Below, one piece after another: positions 20,482 through 28,401 of a stretch of 64,000 bases of DNA. Both the position numbers and the translations under genes were made by a program. Origin of the DNA: an uncultured Idiomarina sp. (GTDB lineage: Bacteria; Pseudomonadota; Gammaproteobacteria; Enterobacterales; Alteromonadaceae). The stretch is from NCBI GenBank assembly GCA_946885915.1, contig CAMPHF010000001.1, forward strand, positions 124,001 to 188,000. Direction: 5' to 3'. The notes beneath the pieces are model-generated. The model searched no databases, had not been told where the DNA came from, and worked only from the letters and a program-made list of their open reading frames with translations. Numbering within the stretch: position 1 is the first letter of the stretch; each line of letters begins with the position of its first letter.

Positions 20482-20484
20482 GCA

Positions 20485-20943
20485 GTGACACAAACGACTG
20501 ATACCGGCTTCAACATTCATGAAATTATGGCGTTGTTGCCACATCGCTATCCATTTCTTTTGGTTGATAAAGTGCTTGAAGTTGATACTTCGGGCCGTAT
20601 TCATGCGCTGAAAAACATCAGCGTCAATGAAGATTTATTCAATGGACACTTTCCCGGGAACCCTATTTTCCCTGGGGTGCTAATTCTTGAAGCCCTAGCT
20701 CAAGCCGCAGGTTTGTTGGGTTTTAAAATGACCGCCAGCAAGCCGGGTTCAAATGACCTATATTTATTTGCAGGTATCGATAACGCGCGCTTTAAACGTC
20801 AAGTGTTACCAGGCGATAGCCTGCATTTGCATGTCACCTTTGAAAAGGAACGGCGGGGCATTTGGGTGTTTAAAGGGCGTGCTGAAGTGGCTGGCGAGTT
20901 GGCGGCAAGTGCCGATATTATTTGTGCTAGAAGAGAGATTTAA
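20485..20943 (+). CDS. fabZ: 3-hydroxyacyl-[acyl-carrier-protein] dehydratase FabZ
   Basis: FabZ dehydrates 3-hydroxyacyl-ACP in fatty-acid elongation and so competes with LpxA and LpxD for the same substrate. The hot-dog-fold protein has 152 residues, with catalytic H55 in [14 protein letters not shown] and E69 in [13 protein letters not shown]. The GTG start at 20485 follows AGGAGAG at 20472-20478. It sits between lpxD and lpxA with essentially no spacing, which keeps the balance of lipid A and fatty-acid flux in one operon. Confidence 0.96.
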   Translation: MTQTTDTGFNIHEIMALLPHRYPFLLVDKVLEVDTSGRIHALKNISVNEDLFNGHFPGNPIFPGVLILEALAQAAGLLGFKMTASKPGSNDLYLFAGIDNARFKRQVLPGDSLHLHVTFEKERRGIWVFKGRAEVAGELAASADIICARREI

Positions 20944-21711
20944 ATGATTCACGAGACGGCGATCATTGATCCACGTGCACGCTTAGGGGCTAACGTTGAA
21001 GTTGGCCCTTACACCATTATCGGGCCAGATGTTTACATTGGTGACGATACCATTATTGGTCCGCATGTGGTGATCAAAGGCCCGACGCAAATCGGCCGTC
21101 AGAATCGTATTTTCCAATTCGCTTCGATTGGAGAGGATTGCCAAGATAAAAAGTACGCCGGAGAGCCGACGGAACTTATTATTGGCGATCACAATGTGTT
21201 TCGTGAGTGCGTCACCATTCATCGGGGTACTATTCAAGACAACAGTTTAACGAGCATTGGTAGCCATAATTTATTTATGGCTTACGTGCACGTCGCTCAT
21301 GATTGCGTCATTGGTGATCATAATATTTTTGCCAACGCGGTGACCTTAGCCGGCCATGTGGTCGTGGGCAATTGGGTTATTCTGGGTGGCTTTACCGGTG
21401 TTCATCAGTTTTGTCATATCGGCTCTCACGCGTTTACCGCGGTAAGCTCAGTAGTTGTTCAGGATGTACCGCCATACATTATGGCTCAAGGGCATAACGC
21501 GATTCCGCGCACTATTAATAGTGAAGGGTTGAAACGCCGAGGATTCTCGGCTGATCAGATCATGAATTTACGCCGTGCCTATAAAACCTTATATCGCTCT
21601 GGCCTGACGGTTGCAGAAGCTTCCGCTCAGCTACGTGCCATGAATGCCGAAGAAGTTGAACCCCTCGTTGAGTTCATTGAGAGCAGTTCTCGCGGCATTA
21701 TCCGGCCATAA
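20944..21711 (+). CDS. lpxA: acyl-ACP--UDP-N-acetylglucosamine O-acyltransferase
   Basis: LpxA performs the first step of lipid A synthesis, moving a 3-hydroxyacyl chain from ACP to the 3-OH of UDP-GlcNAc. The 255-residue protein is a hexapeptide-repeat beta-helix with a helical C-terminus (GLKRRGFSADQIMNLRRAYK). The catalytic His is H119 in HVAHDCVIG, equal to E. coli H125. At the hydrocarbon-ruler position, E. coli G173, this protein has V167 (codon at 21442), in HAFTAVSSVVVQDVPPY. That points to a shorter acyl chain than C14. The ATG directly abuts the fabZ stop. Confidence 0.96.
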   Translation: MIHETAIIDPRARLGANVEVGPYTIIGPDVYIGDDTIIGPHVVIKGPTQIGRQNRIFQFASIGEDCQDKKYAGEPTELIIGDHNVFRECVTIHRGTIQDNSLTSIGSHNLFMAYVHVAHDCVIGDHNIFANAVTLAGHVVVGNWVILGGFTGVHQFCHIGSHAFTAVSSVVVQDVPPYIMAQGHNAIPRTINSEGLKRRGFSADQIMNLRRAYKTLYRSGLTVAEASAQLRAMNAEEVEPLVEFIESSSRGIIRP

Positions 21712-21723
21712 CAGACAGATTTC

Positions 21724-22884
21724 ATGGCTTCTACACCATTACTTATAGCCTTGCTTGCCGGCGAGCACTCGGGTGACTTACTCGGTGCCGGGCTTATGCG
21801 TGCCCTGCGCGAACAGCATCCCGAGGTGACTTTTATCGGGGTTGGTGGACCGCTGATGAGCGCTGAAGGACTAGAAAGCTTGGTGCCAATGGAAGATTTG
21901 GCGGTAATGGGTATCGCCGAGGTCGTCAAACATCTGCCGCGATTATTGCGCCACCGCCGATTGATTGTTGATACCTTATCCGGTCGCAGCGGGCAACCAC
22001 GCCCTGACGTTTTTATTGGTATCGATGCTCCCGACTTTAACCTTCCAATTGCCAAAAAGTTAAAAGCCGTTGGCATTAAAACCGTGCATTACGTAAGCCC
22101 GTCGGTTTGGGCTTGGCGTCAAGGGCGGGTGAAAGGTATGAAAACCGCGCTCGACCATGTGTTGTGTTTATTGCCATTCGAGCAAGCTTTTTATCAGCGG
22201 CATGAATTACCCGCGACTTTCGTAGGTCATCCGTTGGCAGATGAACTCCCGATCCAAACTGATAAAAGCGCGCATCGGCAGGCATTGAAGATTCCGTTAG
22301 ACGCAACCTTGCTAGGTATTCTACCGGGCTCGCGCGCTGGCGAAGTAGAGCGACTTGGGCCAGTCTTTTTAAGAACCGCACAGCAGTTACATCAACAGCA
22401 ACCGCAGTTAGCGTTTATCGCGCCGATGATCAGTGCGGCGCGAGCGGAACAGTTTACCGAGCTACAGCAACAGTTGGCGCCTGAGTTAGCTATCCGAATT
22501 GTGGTGGGTGGCGCGCGCGAGGTGATGGCTGCTTGCGATGCGCTATTGTTAACCTCAGGCACTGTTACTTTAGAAGCCTTGTTAGTGAAGCAGCCGATGG
22601 TCGTGGCCTATCGTTTTTCCTGGCTGAGTTATCAGCTCATTAAGCGTTTGTTCAAAGCAAAATTCTTTAGTTTACCGAATTTGCTTGCGGATGAAGCTCT
22701 TGTTGCAGAGCGAGTGCAAAGCGCAGCAAACCCCACCCAACTGGCCACCGATCTCACTCACTTATTGGTACAGCCCCAAACTGCATTACTCAACCGTTAT
22801 GCGGATATTCATCAACAGCTGCAGCAAGATGCTTCTAAGCGTAGTGCTGAGGTGGTGTTGCAATTGGCGTTACAAGCTCACTAA
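21724..22884 (+). CDS. lpxB: lipid-A-disaccharide synthase
   Basis: LpxB (glycosyltransferase family 19) joins UDP-2,3-diacylglucosamine and lipid X to form the lipid A disaccharide. The 386-residue protein starts with LLIALLAGEHSGDLLGAGLM and has FIGIDAPDFNLPIAKKLK, HYVSPSVWAWRQGR, ATFVGHPLADE and LPGSRAGEVERLGP, all LpxB blocks. It lies 12 bp after lpxA and is the last gene of the skp-lpxD-fabZ-lpxA-lpxB run. The rnhB and dnaE genes that often follow are absent; the neighbour here is an accessory gene. Confidence 0.96.
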   Translation: MASTPLLIALLAGEHSGDLLGAGLMRALREQHPEVTFIGVGGPLMSAEGLESLVPMEDLAVMGIAEVVKHLPRLLRHRRLIVDTLSGRSGQPRPDVFIGIDAPDFNLPIAKKLKAVGIKTVHYVSPSVWAWRQGRVKGMKTALDHVLCLLPFEQAFYQRHELPATFVGHPLADELPIQTDKSAHRQALKIPLDATLLGILPGSRAGEVERLGPVFLRTAQQLHQQQPQLAFIAPMISAARAEQFTELQQQLAPELAIRIVVGGAREVMAACDALLLTSGTVTLEALLVKQPMVVAYRFSWLSYQLIKRLFKAKFFSLPNLLADEALVAERVQSAANPTQLATDLTHLLVQPQTALLNRYADIHQQLQQDASKRSAEVVLQLALQAH

Positions 22885-22992
22885 ACAGTCTGTTGTTTCT
22901 AATTTTTAGAATTAAATCCCGCATTTTTAGCGCTAATCATTTCGTTTTATTAAAACTATACTATCTCCTACATGATAAAAAGCGGAGGTAGC

Positions 22993-23949
22993 ATGGGACT
23001 TTTAGTCGATGGCAAATGGCAGGATAAGTGGTATGACACGGATTCGACGGGCGGTCGATTCGAACGCAGTGCTGCGCAATTTCGTAATTTCGTAGAGAAC
23101 CGCGCAGGTGCACGGTTTGCGCCTGAGAGCGGGCGCTATCACTTGTATGTGTCTTTTGCTTGCCCCTGGGCGCATCGAACTCTTATATTCCGTCGCTTGA
23201 AAGGGCTTGAATCTCATATTACGACATCGGCGGTACATCCGTTGATGCTGGAAAATGGCTGGGAATTTAAAGCTGATGGGTTAGCTGATCCCTTATATCA
23301 GCATGATTTTTTATACCAATTGTACTTACAAGCCAACCCTAACTATAGTGGGCGAGTGACAGTGCCCGTGTTGTGGGATAAGCAAGAACAAACCATTGTC
23401 AGTAACGAATCAGCAGACATTATTCGGATGTTTAACAGTGAATTTAACGAGCTGACTGGTAATCAGGATGACTATTATCCCGAGTCACTTCGTCGCGAAA
23501 TAGATGAACTCAACGACGAAATTTATGATCGCGTTAACAACGGCGTCTACAAATGTGGTTTTGCTACCGCGGCAGAACCTTACGAGGCAGCCTTTAGTGA
23601 GCTATTTGACACCTTAGCGAAGCTCGAGCAGCGGCTCGCAACGCGGCGCTATTTGTGCGGCGACCGCCTAACTGAAGCGGATTGGCGGTTATTTACCACT
23701 TTAGTGCGGTTTGATGCGGTGTACTACAGCCACTTCAAAACCAATTTAAAGCGTATTCAAGATTATCCGAATTTATGGGGCTATGTGCGTGACCTTTACC
23801 AACATCCAGGGGTTGCGGAGACGGTGGTGATGGATCATATCAAAACCCATTATTATGCAAGTCACACCATGATTAATCCCACGGGTATTGTGCCGGTGGG
23901 GCCGGAATTAGACTTTATGGCACCGCCGCAACGGGCGGCGAAGGAGTAG
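22993..23949 (+). CDS. yqjG: glutathionyl-hydroquinone reductase (YqjG/omega-GST type)
   Basis: This 318-residue protein resembles glutathionyl-hydroquinone reductases, which remove glutathione from glutathionyl-hydroquinones. The thioredoxin-like domain carries the active Cys in YVSFACPWAHRTLIFRRLKG, where CPWA is the family motif. DDYYPESLRREIDELNDEIY and the helical C-terminal GST domain follow. I use the ATG at 22993, with GGAGG (22984-22988) 4 nt upstream; an earlier ATG at 22972 lies before the ribosome site. TATACT at 22957-22962 is a possible -10 in the 108-bp gap after lpxB. A pirin gene follows at 3 bp, a pairing common in proteobacteria. Confidence 0.88.
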   Translation: MGLLVDGKWQDKWYDTDSTGGRFERSAAQFRNFVENRAGARFAPESGRYHLYVSFACPWAHRTLIFRRLKGLESHITTSAVHPLMLENGWEFKADGLADPLYQHDFLYQLYLQANPNYSGRVTVPVLWDKQEQTIVSNESADIIRMFNSEFNELTGNQDDYYPESLRREIDELNDEIYDRVNNGVYKCGFATAAEPYEAAFSELFDTLAKLEQRLATRRYLCGDRLTEADWRLFTTLVRFDAVYYSHFKTNLKRIQDYPNLWGYVRDLYQHPGVAETVVMDHIKTHYYASHTMINPTGIVPVGPELDFMAPPQRAAKE

Positions 23950-23952
23950 TTT

Positions 23953-24798
23953 ATGGCATTGGCGAACGTAATGGGTCGGCATCGTGGGATGCCAGCGCAA
24001 GATGGTGCAGGGGTAAAGTTGACACGGGTCATTAATCAACCGAGCCTAAAGCACCAAGATCCGTTTTTGATGTTGGACGAATTTCGCTCTGATAATCCCA
24101 ATGACTATATTGCCGGCTTTCCGCCGCATCCTCATCGCGGCTTCTGTACCCTAACCTACATGCTGGCCGGTCGGATGGAGCATAAAGATTCAGTAGGTAA
24201 TACCGGTGTGGTTGAGGCTGGTGGTGCGCAATGGATGAAAGCGGCGCGGGGTATTATTCACGCAGAGATGCCCAAACAGGAATCGGGGTTAATGTGGGGC
24301 TTCCAGTTATGGCTGAATTTGCCGGCGAAAGACAAAATGACTGACGCCGCCTGGGCCGACCATCCTGCGCACGCGATTCCACAAGCAGTTGAGCCCGGTT
24401 ATACACTGAAATTAGTGGCCGGTGACTGGCAAACGACCACGGGCAAACAGCTGAGCGGTCCGATCCAACAGCCGGAGCGACGCTTTTTGATGGCCGACGT
24501 GATAGTCGATGCGGAGCAGACGATTAACCTCGCGAGCCAAGCGCAAGCCCAACGGTTGCTGTACGTATATCAAGGTGAGGGTGAAGTGAATGGCGCCAGC
24601 GCCAGTCGGGGCGAGTTATTACGGCTGTCTGCAGACGGTGAGCTCGCGGTCACAACCGCAACTGGTATCGGCTTTATATTGCTAGCCGCGGAGCCGATTG
24701 GCGAGCCTATCGTACAGTACGGGCCTTTTGTGATGAACAAACCAGAGGAAATTGAGCAAGCAATTCGCGATTATCAGGCGGGGCGCTTGACGGCCTAA
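23953..24798 (+). CDS. pirin family protein
   Basis: This 281-residue bicupin matches pirins. The N-terminal cupin contains FPPHPHRGFCTLTYMLAG and DSVGNTGVVEAGGAQWM, then GIIHAEMP; the His-x-His, later His and Glu are the iron ligands. E. coli YhhW of this family has quercetin 2,3-dioxygenase activity in vitro; other pirins act as redox-responsive regulators, so the role here is open. It is co-transcribed with the glutathionyl-hydroquinone reductase gene, suggesting quinone or phenolic stress. Its TAA shares the CTAA at 24795-24798 with the stop of the convergent REC-TPR gene. Confidence 0.88.
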   Translation: MALANVMGRHRGMPAQDGAGVKLTRVINQPSLKHQDPFLMLDEFRSDNPNDYIAGFPPHPHRGFCTLTYMLAGRMEHKDSVGNTGVVEAGGAQWMKAARGIIHAEMPKQESGLMWGFQLWLNLPAKDKMTDAAWADHPAHAIPQAVEPGYTLKLVAGDWQTTTGKQLSGPIQQPERRFLMADVIVDAEQTINLASQAQAQRLLYVYQGEGEVNGASASRGELLRLSADGELAVTTATGIGFILLAAEPIGEPIVQYGPFVMNKPEEIEQAIRDYQAGRLTA

Positions 24799-26519
24799 TC
24801 TTCGGCTGCTGATTGCGCAGCCGCTTGTTGCTGCGCAATATCTTTGAGTATTTTGCGGGCTTTTTTGACAAACTCTGGCTCGAAAAGCTCACTATCGACA
24901 CATTCCTCAAGCAGCCGCTGATAACGTTGATGATGCGCTAAACTGAGCTGCATCCCTTCTAGAATTCGGAAGCAACGCTTGCATTCATTGAGCATGTCGC
25001 GGTTCGGTTTTTCGGAAGCACCCAACACTTTTATGGCCGCTTGAATATAGTTTAATGCCGCACCACTGTTCATGGGTGCATGCTTTAAAGCAACCGCGAA
25101 ACTTTGTACCGCAGCACCATAGTCCCCACGTTTATACTCTTCAATGCCAGCTTTGTTGATGGTAAAAAATTCTTGCTGGGATTGGGCTGAGCGTTCGACT
25201 CGTTGGTTCACCAAGCGGCGCGTATAATCATCGAGTTGATGCTCGTTTTGTAAGGTCTCATTGAGTTGGTTGGCTTTCTCAAATTCACCCAAATCTAACA
25301 ACACCGTTAACACGTCAGGTGCTAACTCGGGCACGATAGCTTGATTAGCGGCTAGCGATTGACCGACCACCTCATTCAAATGAGTTTGCGCTTCACGGTA
25401 GCGACCATTAAACGCATCGATGCGGGCCAACACAACATGCTCGAGTTGCTCATAATCAAGATCAGAGTACACCAAATTATCGTCAAACCTTGAGCGCTGT
25501 AATGCGAGCGTCGCTTCGGTTTGATATTTGGCAACTTGGCGCTGATCTTCACCGTGTTCGGCGGCATCTAAAATACTGCGAATGTAGGCACAAAGGTGGC
25601 GCGGATCCCGAAACACCGACTTGCGACTAATTTCCAACACATGAAACATGGCTTGCCGCGCCAACTCGAATTCGCTGTTGTCGCGTGCAATGCGGGCAAA
25701 AGTTGCTTGACGGTCGAGCGAAAAAGGCGCCATTTGCACGGCCTTGCGAGCCGCATCTAGGGCTTCTGGCGAGCGCTTAGCACTCAGGTGAGCAGCCGCA
25801 ACTATATCTTGTGCATCAACCGCGTTGGCATTGTTTTTTAACACTTCTTGGGCTAATTCTATCGCTTCATCGGCGTTGCCTTGAGCGAGTTTGACCCGCG
25901 CCAAGGTCATCACGGCCCAGGTAAAACGTTGTTCTTTAAGCAGTTCGGCTAAACGGCGTTCGGCCTCACCCAAATTCTGTAGTTTTAAGCACAGTTCGGC
26001 CGCCAATTTTCGACAGTAATTGGCGTAGCGACCATTCGCTTGCACATGCTCATCACAGTGGGCAATACAAGCTTCATACTGTTGCTGATAAAGGCTTTTA
26101 TATACTTGCTTTAGGGTTTTCCGTTTGCCGTAAGCGCGCAGTAAACGCGTGCGCAATACGCCCTGCGAAAACGGCTTCATTAAATAGTCATCGGGTTGCA
26201 ACTCAAGCGCACTCAGTACCATGGGCTTGGAGTTATCACCGGTGATCAGAAAGAAAATGGTTTGTTCTTTTAACAACCGCCGAACTTGCAACTCTTCTAA
26301 TACTTGACGACCATTTTTGCCATGTCCCAAGTTATAGTCGACTAACAAAATATCAAAGGGTTGATTGTAGTGCGCCGCCACCCCAGCTTCGCCAGTTGAC
26401 TTGGCGACAACTTGACGCGCCCCCATGGCATGTAACAACCCTTTCAGCATGACTTGAAAGGGCTTCTGATCATCAATGATGAGTATTTTGGCCTGACTCA
26501 GATCGAGCACTTGAGACAT
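24795..26519 (-). CDS. response regulator receiver protein with TPR repeats
   Basis: This 574-residue protein has an N-terminal CheY-like receiver domain (about 10-135): acidic pair D16-D17, phospho-acceptor D61 in DILLVDYNLG, Thr in FLITGDNSK and Lys in DDYLMKPF. The rest (about 145-565) is helical, with tetratricopeptide-like units such as GDYGAAVQSFAVALKHAPMN. There is no DNA-binding or enzymatic output domain, so it probably works through protein contacts. The frame continues to 26783, but ATG at 26519 begins the receiver domain directly. No histidine kinase is adjacent. Similar REC-TPR proteins occur in marine gammaproteobacteria; their role is not known to me. Confidence 0.85.
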   Translation of the reverse strand: MSQVLDLSQAKILIIDDQKPFQVMLKGLLHAMGARQVVAKSTGEAGVAAHYNQPFDILLVDYNLGHGKNGRQVLEELQVRRLLKEQTIFFLITGDNSKPMVLSALELQPDDYLMKPFSQGVLRTRLLRAYGKRKTLKQVYKSLYQQQYEACIAHCDEHVQANGRYANYCRKLAAELCLKLQNLGEAERRLAELLKEQRFTWAVMTLARVKLAQGNADEAIELAQEVLKNNANAVDAQDIVAAAHLSAKRSPEALDAARKAVQMAPFSLDRQATFARIARDNSEFELARQAMFHVLEISRKSVFRDPRHLCAYIRSILDAAEHGEDQRQVAKYQTEATLALQRSRFDDNLVYSDLDYEQLEHVVLARIDAFNGRYREAQTHLNEVVGQSLAANQAIVPELAPDVLTVLLDLGEFEKANQLNETLQNEHQLDDYTRRLVNQRVERSAQSQQEFFTINKAGIEEYKRGDYGAAVQSFAVALKHAPMNSGAALNYIQAAIKVLGASEKPNRDMLNECKRCFRILEGMQLSLAHHQRYQRLLEECVDSELFEPEFVKKARKILKDIAQQQAAAQSAAED

Positions 26520-26672
26520 AGGTTTGCTAACATCCTTGCGAAGCCGGTTTACCCCCATCAGCTGCAGGGGGGACAAACTAGATAATAATTGGTAGACAGT
26601 ATGCTTAGAGGATAATCTAGTGCAGCCAGTTTGCATAGGCTGAACGAGTGTAAATCGCAACGGGAGACCAAA

Positions 26673-27608
26673 ATGCAGAACATCGATCAACAACACCAAC
26701 AGCCCCCGGCTGCCACCGAAGTGCAACTTGATGTTCATTACGCGGGCGTTAATCGCGCTGATCTGATGCAGCGTGCTGGGCATTATCCGCCGCCGGCTGG
26801 AGTTACCGAGATATTAGGGCTCGAAGTGAGTGGCGTGGTACGGGCCTGTGGTGCTGAGGTCTCTCATGTTCAGGTGGGTGATAAAGTTTGTGCGTTATTG
26901 GCCGGCGGTGGTTATGCCCGTTCGGTGACGGTAAGCGCAGGCCAAGTACAGCGAATTCCCAGCGGTATTGAGTTGGTGGCCGCGGCTGCCTTGCCGGAAG
27001 CTTTTGCCACCGCATGGTTTAATCTGATTGATCTTGCTCAGCTGCAACCGCAAGAGCGGGTACTGTTGCACGCTGGGGCTAGTGGGGTTGGGGTGGCGGC
27101 AATACAGATCGCGCGCTGGCGCCAAGCTGATGTGTTTGTAACCGTGGGTAGTCAAGCCAAGCTTGATTTCTGTCAGCAGCTTGGGGCTGATGCGGGTTGG
27201 GTTCGCGGCCATGGTGATTTTACTGAGGTAGTGACTGAGTGGGGGGGCGCCGATGTCATTCTTGACCCAGTTGGCGCTGATTATATCGCCGCTAATCAAG
27301 CGGTGTTGAAACAAGACGGACGGTGGATACTGATTGGTTTGTTAAGCGGCCGCTATGGTCAACTTGATTGCGGGCGGTTACTTATGAAGTGCCAGCGTAT
27401 CCAAGGTTCCACCTTGCGGAATCAAACCACGGCGGTGAAAAGTCATCTTATGCATGCCTTGGCAACGCATATTTGGCCACAACTTAGCAATGGCGCTATT
27501 AAGATGCCCGTTGATCGGATGTTTTCAATGCAAGACGTAGATGCAGCGCATCAGTATTTACAGGACAATCAAAACGCTGGGAAGGTTGTTTTAGCAATGC
27601 AGGAGTAA
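26673..27608 (+). CDS. NAD(P)H quinone oxidoreductase, zeta-crystallin/PIG3 type
   Basis: This 311-residue medium-chain reductase lacks zinc-site residues. Family blocks are YAGVNRADLMQRAGHYPPP, ILGLEVSGVV, the nucleotide-binding VLLHAGASGVGVAAIQIAR and ADVILDPVGADY; PIG3-type enzymes reduce quinones with NADPH. GGGAG (26662-26666) 6 nt before the ATG at 26673 supports this start. The N-terminus is about 10-15 residues shorter than usual: the first strand (a MKAV/MKYI-like segment) is replaced by a Gln-rich stretch. Either the start is divergent or the fold edge is altered. It is divergent from the REC-TPR gene. Confidence 0.82.
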   Translation: MQNIDQQHQQPPAATEVQLDVHYAGVNRADLMQRAGHYPPPAGVTEILGLEVSGVVRACGAEVSHVQVGDKVCALLAGGGYARSVTVSAGQVQRIPSGIELVAAAALPEAFATAWFNLIDLAQLQPQERVLLHAGASGVGVAAIQIARWRQADVFVTVGSQAKLDFCQQLGADAGWVRGHGDFTEVVTEWGGADVILDPVGADYIAANQAVLKQDGRWILIGLLSGRYGQLDCGRLLMKCQRIQGSTLRNQTTAVKSHLMHALATHIWPQLSNGAIKMPVDRMFSMQDVDAAHQYLQDNQNAGKVVLAMQE

Positions 27609-27609
27609 G

Positions 27610-27694
27610 TGGTGGAGGGGGCAGGATTCGAACCTGCGAAGGCTGAGCCGTCAGATTTACAGTCTGATCCCTTTGACCGCTCGGGAACCCCTCC
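27610..27694 (-). tRNA. tRNA-Tyr (GTA)
   Basis: On the minus strand the 85-nt sequence starts GGAGGGG (27694-27688) and closes with CCCCTCC, a discriminator A and an encoded CCA (to 27610). The anticodon GTA is at 27660-27658, inside CAGACTGTAAATCTG. The T arm has GGTTCGAATCC, and a long variable arm is present, as expected for class II tRNA-Tyr. A good promoter lies just upstream. It is a single copy, not the tandem pair often seen for tyrosine tRNA. Confidence 0.96.
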
Positions 27695-27708
27695 ACAACC
27701 GAGCGCGA

Positions 27709-27736
27709 ATAATACCAGAATGCAGCAGGCTGTAAA
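27709..27736 (-). promoter_or_regulatory. promoter of tRNA-Tyr
   Basis: On the minus strand TTTACA (27736-27731) and TATTAT (27714-27709) are 16 nt apart, with TGG directly before the -10 (extended -10). The next bases, TCGCGCTCGG, form a GC-rich discriminator like those of stringently controlled stable RNA promoters. Confidence 0.75.
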
Positions 27737-27846
27737 CCCCGGGCACTGAATAAGTGGCAATTGTGCGCGTTTTTTTCTTCATTTCTCGCTACTGCCGCCG
27801 ATAACCAACCTAATGACAGAGGTAAACCTGCATGGGTTGGTAATGC

Positions 27847-28371
27847 ATGACGCGCATCAATAGTACTAGCGATCTTGATCCTATTGCGAGCTCGGCTGAG
27901 CTGCAGCGAGCGCTCAGTGCAGCCCTACAACAATCTGCATTCGCAACCTTTAAGTGGTGTTTAGCGCAATGCTCGGCGGATGTGACCGAGGCGCCTGAAT
28001 TTCACCTGACAGCTCCCGCTTATGAGATCGACCCGCCTGATTGGCGCCGCTTCGGGGCAGCGCCACAACGGCCGCTATTCGCCGACGACCATGCCACTTC
28101 GAGAATGTCTGCAGCAGCAAGCTTGCTCGATCAGCAATGGTTAGATGCGCTGCAGCCGCAGCCACTCCTTGCTGCGGAGGCCGCCTTGCCGATTCCGCTG
28201 CAGGTTTGGCAAAACTTAGATGTGCACACTCGCCGACAGTGGTCGGCACGGCAGTTTGCTAAATCGCCCCAGCACGGTCGCGCACCTGAATCGACAGCAC
28301 AAGCAGCGATGGGTTGGCAGGCGGCCGACCTAGGTGAGTTAGCGGCTGCCGCGGACACAATTCTGAACTAG
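27847..28371 (+). CDS. unrecognised protein upstream of xerD
   Basis: I do not recognise this 174-residue protein. It has no signal peptide or membrane segment and is rich in Ala, Gln, Leu and Asp. The first part looks helical (LQRALSAALQQSAFATFKWC); a middle part has Pro/Trp-rich AYEIDPPDWRRFGAAP; the last third contains ALPIPLQVWQNLDVHTRRQW. Two cysteines sit close together (WCLAQCS). No clear ribosome site precedes the ATG. It lies between tRNA-Tyr and xerD, 30 bp before xerD. Opposite-strand frames here are Arg/Ser-rich and look like shadows. It could be a lineage-specific protein. Confidence 0.6.
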   Translation: MTRINSTSDLDPIASSAELQRALSAALQQSAFATFKWCLAQCSADVTEAPEFHLTAPAYEIDPPDWRRFGAAPQRPLFADDHATSRMSAAASLLDQQWLDALQPQPLLAAEAALPIPLQVWQNLDVHTRRQWSARQFAKSPQHGRAPESTAQAAMGWQAADLGELAAAADTILN

Positions 28372-28401
28372 CTTAGATTCCCTTTTTCGCACTATCTCGC
28401 T

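Noticed and set aside
22899..22913. Inverted repeat TTCTAA-TTT-TTAGAA after lpxB as a terminator
   Set aside because: The stem has only two G-C pairs and no T-run after it; it would be unstable.
27950..28249. Minus-strand frames opposite the unknown gene before xerD
   Set aside because: They are Arg- and Ser-rich, have no ribosome site and lie against the direction of the neighbouring operon; they look like shadows of the plus-strand gene.
27610..28371. tRNA-Tyr as an integration site for a genomic island
   Set aside because: No integrase, no direct repeat of the tRNA 3' end and no change in gene style across the following genes; XerD here is the housekeeping recombinase.
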